Shown here: positions 1 to 4,864 of the stretch, one piece after another
How positions within the stretch are numbered: position 1 is the stretch's first letter
Layout of the letters: each line of letters opens with the position of its first letter
NCBI GenBank assembly: GCA_041661665.1
Contig: JBAZTW010000069.1
Coordinates: 1 to 5,524, forward strand
DNA: 5,524 nt
Reading direction: 5' to 3'
Source of the DNA: GWC2-45-44 sp041661665
Lineage (GTDB): Bacteria > Planctomycetota > Phycisphaerae > Sedimentisphaerales > UBA12454
The notes under the pieces: model-generated
Databases searched by the model: none
Seen by the model: only the letters and a program-made list of their open reading frames with translations
Told to the model about the DNA's origin: nothing
Translations under genes and position numbers: made by a program

Positions 1-339
1 TGGCTATCCATCCATTCCCTTTTGGGCAGGCTTAACAATTCGGCTAAGCCTGTTGAAACATGACGACAGTTGTAATGGGTTTGTCTCCTGTCTTTTCTCA
101 GCTTTGCTTGGCGGAGTTTTCAGCCGTATTCCAAATTACAGCCGTTTATCCCCGCTTCACACCTGTGATTGTCAGGCCACAGGCATGGGGGATATGCTTT
201 CACCTCAGCACCTGAGGGGCAGGAATTACACCTGCACAGAAATCAAGTTATCCAAACCATCAAGTACACCAAGATGGTTTGTCTGCCTATCCTCTTACAC
301 AACAATAAGTTGCGCAAGTTTCAGGCAAACGGGTCGCAC
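1..339 (-). mobile_element. Group II intron, 5' part (domain I), cut by window edge
   Basis: Read on the minus strand, base 339 begins GTGCGACCC, which fits the GUGYG start of bacterial group II introns. The next 339 bases are packed with helices: 323-330 with 281-288, enclosing 310-318 with 294-302; 254-261 with 273-280; 203-208 with 212-217; 147-153 with 188-194, enclosing 162-167 with 178-183; and 27-34 with 45-52. The first two helices contain G-U pairs that exist only in the minus-strand RNA, which sets the orientation. A candidate EBS1 (ACTGTCG, bases 70-64, about intron position 270) pairs over 7 bases, one of them G-U, with the exon end CGACGGT (346-340). I could not find a convincing EBS2. 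Domains II-VI, any reverse transcriptase gene and the 3' end would lie beyond base 1. Another structured RNA is possible, but start, position and phase fit an intron best. Confidence 0.58.
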
Positions 340-369
340 ACCGTCGTTGTTCACAAATAATATTCTCAT
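340..369 (-). CDS. 5' exon of an intron-interrupted gene, first 10 codons
   Basis: The ATG at 369 has a good ribosome site (GAAAGGAAA at 384-376, 6 bases upstream) and encodes MRILFVNNDG, a typical first beta strand and turn of an alpha/beta protein. The tenth codon ends at 340, exactly where the presumed group II intron starts. Without splicing, the frame continues for only 14 more codons and stops. MRILFVNNDG resembles the N-terminus of the SurE nucleotidase family (MRILLTNDDG), but the first metal-binding Asp of SurE would be Asn here. Rossmann-like glycosyltransferases and other families also begin this way, so I do not assign a function. The 3' exon lies outside the window. Ten residues is very little evidence, so gene identity is open; the start itself is well supported by the ribosome site and the intron junction. 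Confidence 0.4.
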
Positions 370-422
370 TGTAATTTTCCTTTCGATAAGTTTGTTAATA
401 GTTTGTTTCAATACATTTTTTA

Positions 423-454
423 CAGTCCGTCAGCAATAATACTGAGGCGGACTG
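423..454 (-). promoter_or_regulatory. Imperfect hairpin upstream of the intron-split gene
   Basis: CAGTCCG (423-429) pairs with CGGACTG (448-454), and TCAG (430-433) extends the helix with CTGA (442-445), leaving a 2-base bulge and an 8-base loop. No T-tract follows on either strand, so it is not a simple terminator. It spans the end and stop codon of the 17-codon ORF and lies 38 bases before the GAAAGGAAA box of the next start. A role as processing, stability or attenuation element is inference. Confidence 0.4.
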
Positions 455-483
455 CGCGCACAATCATCACAATTTATTTTCAT
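430..483 (-). CDS. Possible 17-residue small protein or leader peptide
   Basis: ATG at 483 lies 4 bases after the box GAAAGGAAA (496-488), as good a ribosome site as any in the window. It encodes MKINCDDCARSPPQYYC and ends in TGA. A CDDC pair and a final Cys give three cysteines in 17 residues. The last codons and the stop lie in a hairpin (423-454), a layout seen in leader peptides. The TGA is in frame with the MRILFVNNDG start 38 codons further on, with no other stop between. It could be a leader peptide, a tiny zinc-binding protein, or the remnant of a longer gene. There is no homology support, so confidence is low. Confidence 0.25.
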   Translation of the reverse strand: MKINCDDCARSPPQYYC

Positions 484-527
484 TGCGTTTCCTTTCTAAA
501 GTCAGGTTTGATAAAAGAGTTGAATGA

Positions 528-546
528 AAGCACTAACACAGTGCTT
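528..546 (-). terminator. Terminator-like hairpin after the 310-residue gene
   Basis: AAGCACT (528-534) and AGTGCTT (540-546) form a 7-bp stem with a 5-base loop. It begins 32 bases past the stop codon of the 310-residue gene. On the minus strand the 3' arm runs into CTTTCATTC, a weak U-tract, so termination would be partial. It also sits 31 bases upstream of the GAAAGGAAA box of the 17-codon ORF. Confidence 0.45.
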
Positions 547-577
547 CAGTAAATTGGAGAAGGTAAGAACTGGGGAA

Positions 578-1510
578 CTACGGTGTTGCCTGATTCAACA
601 TGGCTGCTGCGCTTTCTTTGATTTTCTGCCATACATCTTTCTGCTCATCAGAAATCGCCTGAGCATACTGGTCACCGTATTTGATCAGAAGCTCATATGC
701 GGCCTTGTCGTTTTGCTTTTTTGACAAGATGCCGGCATCCATACATCTGGCATTCCACAGGCCGCCATTCATGTGACCGGTAAAGATTTTTTGTCCCTCG
801 GCAGCAAGATACTCTGCTGCGGCACAATAAGATGGGCAGTTACCTTCTTGTGAATCCTCAATTCGGCAAGATTCCTTTGCATTTTCAAGGCTGATAATCT
901 GAGGGTCTTCGCTGTTGATGTCATTAAAAGCAATCAGACGGAGCTTGCCTTGCCAAATCTCGATGCCAATAGGAAAACCTTCACCATCAATAGTGCATTT
1001 TTCACCGTAACCTTGAGGCTGAATCCAGATTTTACCGCCTTCGGATAAGATATTTACCTTTATCTCAACAGGCGGTGAATCAGAACATTGCTCTTTGACG
1101 ATAGTGGCAGTTGGCGGCACCATATTAAACGGCTGATAGTCATGCTCAGGAGCCGCAATAGGGTCACCCTTGACGTTTTCAAACTGCACATCGTCGCCGG
1201 CAATGAACTCCTGATGTATACAGACAAATTTGCCTGATTCATCTTTTCGATACTTCTGACAGACGAAACCAGTCGTGATTTTGTTGAACTCCAGGGTATC
1301 GGACAAATCAATCGTAGTCTGATTACCGTTGCAATCCAGTACAACAAGAATCGGAGCAAACGAATCTTTCGATAGCATCATCTTAAAAGCATTCCCGGCG
1401 GCCTGTTTGACATCGGAAGCGCTCACATCGATTGCATACACGACCCTAAAAAGTGGTTCTGTACCGCTTTCTTTCGGAGGAGGATCAATATGGTATCCTT
1501 TCTTTTCCAT
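578..1510 (-). CDS. Hypothetical 310-residue protein, apparent fusion of two small accessory domains
   Basis: The ATG at 1510 follows the stop of the DUF2958 gene after 3 bases. A strong GGGAGGG ribosome site lies inside that gene's end, so the two are probably translationally coupled. No signal peptide or membrane segment is visible. Residues 20-72 (FRVVYAIDVSASDVKQAA, then a hydrophobic strand and IDLSD) form a small alpha/beta unit that I recall from many short uncharacterised proteins of plasmids and islands. Residues 81-135 include a QEFIAGDDV stretch. Residues 160-215 (GYGE, PIGIEIWQGKLRL, DINSEDPQIISLENA) match another short domain that I remember as free-standing. The C-terminal 230-310 is helical and charged, with repeated Ala and Lys. 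Nine cysteines show no zinc-site spacing. The function is unknown. The domain matches are from memory and need a profile search. Confidence 0.85.
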   Translation of the reverse strand: MEKKGYHIDPPPKESGTEPLFRVVYAIDVSASDVKQAAGNAFKMMLSKDSFAPILVVLDCNGNQTTIDLSDTLEFNKITTGFVCQKYRKDESGKFVCIHQEFIAGDDVQFENVKGDPIAAPEHDYQPFNMVPPTATIVKEQCSDSPPVEIKVNILSEGGKIWIQPQGYGEKCTIDGEGFPIGIEIWQGKLRLIAFNDINSEDPQIISLENAKESCRIEDSQEGNCPSYCAAAEYLAAEGQKIFTGHMNGGLWNARCMDAGILSKKQNDKAAYELLIKYGDQYAQAISDEQKDVWQKIKESAAAMLNQATP

Positions 1511-1513
1511 AAC

Positions 1514-2404
1514 TTAGCCCTCCCTAAACATTTCAGGTGCAATCTCCTGCAGGGTTTTTGGCTTAAAGTACAAGTCGCGCTCAATTGGCAGCCCCATCGG
1601 GCCACGAACTTCTTCAAGCTCGCTGAGCATAAAATAACCAAGCTCTTTTTCATGGCCGAACACCAAGCCAAAAAACTTGTAATCAACTTCATGTGTTCCC
1701 GATTCATCCAGCACAGGCTCGCCCTCAGTTACCAGCCATGTCCAATTACTTGATGGAGTGAAGTACTTCGCATAAACAACTGCTTTGCCGCCTTTGCCGT
1801 CTTGGGCATATAACGGTGGGAGTATTTCGCGGATTTCTTTCGGCAGTAGTTTCATACCCCTGATTTTGTCATTGGCGATTACCTTCTTTGCCCGCTCAAC
1901 GGCTCCTGTGTCAGCTATTGCTATAGCATTGGTTTCAGGAATGCCGCATGCTCCCGCGATACCGCATAAAAAGTTTGCCATATTCTCGGCCTGCTTTTTG
2001 CGGTCGATTGGATCTGACTCACATGCCGGTATCGGCGGTGTCAATATCTCGACCTGATCCGGTTCAAGCTCGATAACAACTCTGCCATTATCCTCCGAAT
2101 AAAATTCAAAATACGGGCTGTTCGAGTAATCATAAGGAGGCAGACCCGCCGTCATGTCGCCGACATTGCCTTTCTGAATCTTCGAAAAACCTTCCATACG
2201 TTTGGCTGATTCTCCTGTGTTTGCAGATTCACCATCGCCGCGAAGTCTTACTTTTGCACCGCGGATGTCCCTGTGGAAGTCGCCTTCCAGATTAAACACA
2301 ACTTTTTCCTTCATACCGGCAAATCTCATCCACCCGGTAACCTTGCCCTGAATAGTATTATCCAGAACCCCTTCAATAAACTGCTCATTTGGTCTCCAAG
2401 CCAT
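1514..2404 (-). CDS. DUF2958 domain protein with an additional N-terminal accessory domain
   Basis: The ATG at 2404 is preceded by AAGGTGA and, 11 bases upstream, by the GAAAGGAAA box (2424-2416). Residues about 184-292 match DUF2958: LPKEIREILPPLYAQ, then KYFTPSSNWTWLVTEGE, FFGLVFGHEKELGYFMLSEL and GLPIERDLYF. DUF2958 proteins are usually short and free-standing, are common on plasmids and integrative elements, and have no established activity. Here the domain is fused to a long N-terminal part. Residues 1-120 (WRPNEQFIEGVLDNT, GKVTGWMRFAG, DFHRDIRGAKVRLRG, VGDMTAGLPP, NGRVVIELEPDQVEI) look like a beta-rich domain that I recall from other hypothetical proteins of mobile DNA. A linker with an Ala/Cys-rich helix (140-180) joins the two. 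No signal peptide is visible, so it is probably cytoplasmic. It is co-transcribed with the 310-residue gene, which starts 3 bases beyond its stop. The role is unknown. Confidence 0.9.
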   Translation of the reverse strand: MAWRPNEQFIEGVLDNTIQGKVTGWMRFAGMKEKVVFNLEGDFHRDIRGAKVRLRGDGESANTGESAKRMEGFSKIQKGNVGDMTAGLPPYDYSNSPYFEFYSEDNGRVVIELEPDQVEILTPPIPACESDPIDRKKQAENMANFLCGIAGACGIPETNAIAIADTGAVERAKKVIANDKIRGMKLLPKEIREILPPLYAQDGKGGKAVVYAKYFTPSSNWTWLVTEGEPVLDESGTHEVDYKFFGLVFGHEKELGYFMLSELEEVRGPMGLPIERDLYFKPKTLQEIAPEMFREG

Positions 2405-2424
2405 AATTTCACCTTTTTCCTTTC
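2405..2424 (-). promoter_or_regulatory. Ribosome site and GAAAGGAAA box of the DUF2958 gene
   Basis: On the minus strand the box GAAAGGAAA (2424-2416) runs into AAGGTGA, 4 bases before the ATG. The same 9-mer precedes three other starts in this window. Confidence 0.6.
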
Positions 2425-2440
2425 AATTGATAAGATGTGA

Positions 2441-2484
2441 TTAAAAAATAAAAGCACATCTCTCGACCTAAAGAGATGTGCTTT
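2441..2484 (-). terminator. Strong intrinsic terminator after the GHKL ATPase gene
   Basis: AAAGCACATCTCT (2451-2463) and AGAGATGTGCTTT (2472-2484) form a perfect 13-bp stem with an 8-base loop. On the minus strand the stem is followed by TTTTATTTTTT, a textbook U-tract. It begins 22 bases after the stop codon of the ATPase gene. It also ends only about 36 bases before the next ATG, leaving no room for a full promoter. It may therefore act as a partial terminator or attenuator inside an operon, or the downstream promoter may lie inside the ATPase gene. Confidence 0.8.
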
Positions 2485-2506
2485 GACGATTGACACTGAA
2501 TTGATT

Positions 2507-4141
2507 CTAAGCAGATTCGGCAGGTAAATTTACCTTTTGCCTTCTGCCATCCTTGAAAACAATCTCAAGGTTGCCATCTTCAAATACTGTCACTTTCTGC
2601 CATTTGTCGTATAGTTCGTGATTACTTCTAATCGCAGAAACTATTTCGCTGCGAAAACTTTCATATGGCCCTATCAATGCATCCCAGAACTCCTGAAGCT
2701 CTTTTTCAAATTCATAAAGCTGTGTATCAAAGCTGTCGCCTTCATCGCTGTATCCGCCCAAATGAAACCATATATCCTCAGAAGACAAATTATTTCTTGC
2801 TTCCTTTGTTACACATACAGTCTCATCGGCCCATTGATAACTGCCTTTTGGCGGCACGGGTATGACAGCCATATCAACATCAGAACCAAATATTTTCCCA
2901 TCTGATGTATGAACTGTTATTGACAGCTTATCAAAACATGCTATCTCACCGCTGTTGAGTCCATGCCGGAGTTTCTCCTTGCCTTTTACTACTTCAACCT
3001 TTGTTACTCTCGGCAGTTTAGTCCAGCTGTACCCCATATAGCCGCTGTCAATTTCCACCGGCACAAAAGGCTTATCCTTAAATTTCCCCAGTGCCGCCAA
3101 TAGATGTGCGTTTGTTTCAGCATGCTCATCTTTTAAATCATCACTAAAGCAGAGATAACCATTCTTGAGTTTGAAGTTCTTTGGAGTTGCTATTTCCACA
3201 GATTCATTATACTCTTTGCTGATAAGACCTACTTTGAACTTGGGTTCAGCCTCCGGCAATTCAACACCAAGCTCTCTTGCACGCAGGTATTCTTTGTAAT
3301 ACAGAGTGTGAGTTTTCTGCCTCTGGAAGTACTTATAATACTCAATCTCAATAACAGCTTTAAGCTGCTCGAAAGCCTTATTCTCTACCAATCTTGTCCT
3401 TGCCGGCAGCATCAATCTAATGTCAGTCTCATCTGCAATATCGACAAGTATTGTCAAATTGGCACAATGGCTGCTCGACCAATGTTCAACCTGAACCACC
3501 TGGCCATGAAAATTCACAAGCACCTTGTCGTGATACAAGTTGAGAGTCCAATCCTTGTGATATTTAGATATGTCATTTGCCACTTCAATCTTGCAGCCCG
3601 GATTACTATAATACGCAGCTTGCTTGCTGCAAAATTGTCTCTGGTGGCAGTACTTGCCATCGACAATAACTCTTATCCCTGCAAATACGGCGTGTTTTTC
3701 AACAAGCTCCATATCCCAGGGCTTTTCATCTCTGAACTTTAAGATTGTTCCCTTTATCTCATTTGAGATTTTTGTTACCTGTACAGGTTTTCCCGTCCAG
3801 CCATCCTTGTCTATAACGATTTGCCTGTCGCCAGATGTAATCGTTACTTCTTTTGGAGCCATGCTGAAAAGCCCGACACCTGCCGGGTCTTCGCCTGCTT
3901 CCAATTTTTCATCCCAGCCGCTGCCTCCTAAATCCAGCAGTTTCTGAAAATCTTCGATACCGCAACCATTGTCTTCAACGGTTACAAATCCATCTTTGTT
4001 TGAAATCCTAACCTCTGTGGCTTTCGCCCTTCTTGCGTTTTGCAGAATCTCAATGACCCTGCCTTCGGCTGTTCCTGTAAACAGTCTGTCTGCCTTGGTT
4101 AACAACCTTGGATTTACTTTTGCACAAATTGTTTCCTGCAT
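2507..4141 (-). CDS. GHKL-type ATPase (HATPase fold), 544 residues, large uncharacterised C-terminus
   Basis: The N-terminal 100 residues carry the Bergerat ATP-binding fold. The N-box is E31-ILQ-N35 followed by ARRAKAT, the G1 box is VEDNGCGI (D57-N-G-C-G61), and the G2 box is DPAGVGLFSM (G88-V-G90). This is the class of GyrB, Hsp90, MutL and histidine kinases. The motif spacing and the absence of a histidine dimerisation domain argue against a sensor kinase. Residues 95-544 match nothing I can name and contain no obvious membrane segment. The frame is open from 4204, but I choose the ATG at 4141 because codons from 4204 to 4142 lie in a terminator hairpin and encode an unconserved-looking MMARLLSEACHRF. 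The ATG at 4141 also has GAAAGGAAA (4160-4152) and AAGG upstream, and the ATP-binding fold begins soon after it. Proteins like this are known to me as unnamed ATP-binding proteins of mobile elements. The substrate or partner is unknown. Confidence 0.93.
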   Translation of the reverse strand: MQETICAKVNPRLLTKADRLFTGTAEGRVIEILQNARRAKATEVRISNKDGFVTVEDNGCGIEDFQKLLDLGGSGWDEKLEAGEDPAGVGLFSMAPKEVTITSGDRQIVIDKDGWTGKPVQVTKISNEIKGTILKFRDEKPWDMELVEKHAVFAGIRVIVDGKYCHQRQFCSKQAAYYSNPGCKIEVANDISKYHKDWTLNLYHDKVLVNFHGQVVQVEHWSSSHCANLTILVDIADETDIRLMLPARTRLVENKAFEQLKAVIEIEYYKYFQRQKTHTLYYKEYLRARELGVELPEAEPKFKVGLISKEYNESVEIATPKNFKLKNGYLCFSDDLKDEHAETNAHLLAALGKFKDKPFVPVEIDSGYMGYSWTKLPRVTKVEVVKGKEKLRHGLNSGEIACFDKLSITVHTSDGKIFGSDVDMAVIPVPPKGSYQWADETVCVTKEARNNLSSEDIWFHLGGYSDEGDSFDTQLYEFEKELQEFWDALIGPYESFRSEIVSAIRSNHELYDKWQKVTVFEDGNLEIVFKDGRRQKVNLPAESA

Positions 4142-4160
4142 AGTTGCACCTTTTCCTTTC
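4142..4160 (-). promoter_or_regulatory. Ribosome site and GAAAGGAAA box of the ATPase gene
   Basis: The minus strand reads GAAAGGAAA (4160-4152), then AGGTGCAACT, then ATG at 4141. This fixes the start downstream of the terminator hairpin rather than inside it, and the 9-mer is shared with three other starts. Confidence 0.6.
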
Positions 4161-4164
4161 ATTA

Positions 4165-4202
4165 AAAAGCGATGGCACGCTTCGCTTAGCAAGCGTGCCA
4201 TC
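4165..4202 (-). terminator. Terminator or attenuator hairpin just upstream of the ATPase gene
   Basis: GATGGCACGCTT (4171-4182) and AAGCGTGCCATC (4191-4202) form a perfect 12-bp stem with an 8-base loop. On the minus strand it is followed by GCTTTTT, a good U-tract. The U-tract ends 23 to 24 bases before the ATPase ATG, too close for a promoter in between. If the ATPase has its own promoter, that promoter is upstream and this hairpin must be read through, as in attenuation. Otherwise it is a partial terminator of the upstream genes. No antiterminator pairing partner was obvious by eye. Confidence 0.8.
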
Positions 4203-4247
4203 ATGGTTAAAATTAGTTTCTTACAAATTTTTTAGAAATCACTCTCT

Positions 4248-4337
4248 CGTCGATAACTGATGTGCCAAATAAGTTTAGAGAACCATCTAATTAAAATGCC
4301 GCAATTAAGCGGCTGTTTCCAAATTACCCGTCGATAA
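4248..4337 (-). repeat. Direct repeat TTATCGACG, two copies 81 bases apart
   Basis: On the minus strand TTATCGACG occurs at 4337-4329 and again at 4256-4248. Both copies are followed by a purine-rich stretch and TRATTT (GGTAATTT and GAGAGAGTGATTT). The two copies could be binding sites for a regulator of the downstream genes, but two 9-mers in AT-rich DNA is weak evidence. Confidence 0.3.
4291..4313 (-). terminator. Short GC-rich hairpin with T-run, weak terminator candidate
   Basis: GCCGC (4298-4302) and GCGGC (4309-4313) enclose AATTAA. On the minus strand ATTTTAA follows. With only 5 base pairs it is a weak terminator candidate or part of a larger leader structure. Confidence 0.25.
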
Positions 4338-4356
4338 AAGGTCCCGTTTCACGATG

Positions 4357-4376
4357 ATTTGAGCTTAAACTCAAAT
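4357..4376. repeat. Small inverted repeat ATTTGAG/CTCAAAT
   Basis: A perfect 7-bp inverted repeat with a 6-base spacer (ATTTGAG at 4357-4363 and CTCAAAT at 4370-4376). It may be a leader hairpin or an operator. There is no T-tract, so it is not a terminator. Confidence 0.3.
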
Positions 4377-4505
4377 ACTTTCATGTTCATAAGACCTTTG
4401 CAGCGTTTCTCTATCCATAAGGATAAGTCTTCGCCGTCTGTGGTAAATTTAGTTATGATTATTGGATGGTAGTGGTTTGTAGTTTTTAAATTTTTCGTTT
4501 TACAG

Positions 4506-4544
4506 TTATCTCATTACAAGATTAGAAAGTTTTTTGTTGTTCAT
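4506..4544 (-). CDS. Possible 12-residue ORF overlapping the upstream gene (ATGA)
   Basis: The stop codon of the 107-residue gene overlaps an ATG in the arrangement ATGA, with AAGGA two bases upstream. It encodes MNNKKLSNLVMR and then TAA. The ATGA overlap is typical of translational coupling, but the peptide is very short and AT-rich, so chance is the simpler explanation. Confidence 0.12.
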   Translation of the reverse strand: MNNKKLSNLVMR

Positions 4545-4864
4545 AATCCTTTTTTTACCTTTTGCCGCAGTTGATATTTTTCCCTGCTTATCCTTATTGC
4601 GTATTCCCTAAGCTCTGTTCCGAAGATTTTCTCTATCAGCAGGATCGTTTCAAAAGCCCTGACATAAGCATGACCGAAGATATGCTGAAATCGCCAGCGC
4701 ATGCCCTGTCTTGTTACACCAAAGATTTTATGAATCTTTTCACCGTATGTGCCTTTCAGGATCATTCTGCTGGGATTGCCGGCTCGCAGCTCAACATGCA
4801 AGTCCGCCAAGTCCATCAACTTCTTCAATTTCTCCAGAAAAATCCTGTCCTTGTCTGTCAACAT
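4541..4864 (-). CDS. Hypothetical 107-residue basic protein
   Basis: ATG at 4864 is preceded by GGTGAG at a spacing of 5 bases. The frame overlaps the end of the zinc-ribbon gene by 74 bases, so the two are probably coupled. Met17 (4816) would still lie in the overlap; Met34 (4765) would avoid it but would remove a well-formed helix (DRIFLEKLKKLMDLADL), and I saw no better ribosome site for it. The protein has that N-terminal amphipathic helix, then GTYGEKIHKIFG, then TRQGMRWRFQHIFGHAYVRAFETILLIEK, and a very basic tail (RISREKYQLRQKVKKG). The basic helical character would suit nucleic-acid binding or a partner protein, but there is no recognised domain, so the role is unknown. No signal peptide or membrane segment is seen. 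Confidence 0.7.
   Translation of the reverse strand: MLTDKDRIFLEKLKKLMDLADLHVELRAGNPSRMILKGTYGEKIHKIFGVTRQGMRWRFQHIFGHAYVRAFETILLIEKIFGTELREYAIRISREKYQLRQKVKKGL

Larger units (their letters stand above)
4205..4540. other. 336-base intergenic region, possible leader of the ATPase gene
   Basis: I see no convincing gene here. It holds a 12-codon ORF at its upstream end, a 13-codon ORF (MNMKVFEFKLKSS, 4390-4349), small hairpins and the direct repeat TTATCGACG, and it ends at the strong hairpin 4171-4202. A sigma-70 promoter could not be picked with confidence. Its length and its position before an attenuator-like hairpin are compatible with a regulatory leader, but no known riboswitch class was recognised. 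Confidence 0.4.

Noticed and set aside
430..432. Selenocysteine insertion at the TGA in frame with the intron-split gene
   Set aside because: A bacterial SECIS hairpin starts just after the TGA. Here the TGA lies in the 3' half of the hairpin, and the flanking protein is not a known selenoprotein.
53..439. 128-codon open frame on the plus strand
   Set aside because: It lies antisense to the structured RNA, the exon start and the hairpins, has no ribosome site, and its translation has no recognisable protein character.
1..577. CRISPR array or tandem repeats
   Set aside because: The repeated short words are hairpin arms of differing sequence. There are no regularly spaced identical repeats here or elsewhere in the window.
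3308..3742. 144-codon open frame on the plus strand inside the ATPase gene
   Set aside because: It is an antisense shadow of a gene with clear GHKL motifs and has no ribosome site or coherent protein pattern.
4252..4268. Sigma-54 promoter (TTGGCAC on the minus strand)
   Set aside because: The -24 half is good, but at the correct spacing the -12 half reads TTAT instead of TTGC, so the essential GC is missing. The TGGCACGCTTGCT in the hairpin at 4171-4202 has the wrong spacing.
4232..4390. Broken small gene: MNMKVFEFKLKSS, a TGA, then 38 more open codons
   Set aside because: An open run of this length is expected by chance in AT-rich DNA. The vague likeness to a plasmid pRiA4b ORF3-type start is too short to support a pseudogene call.
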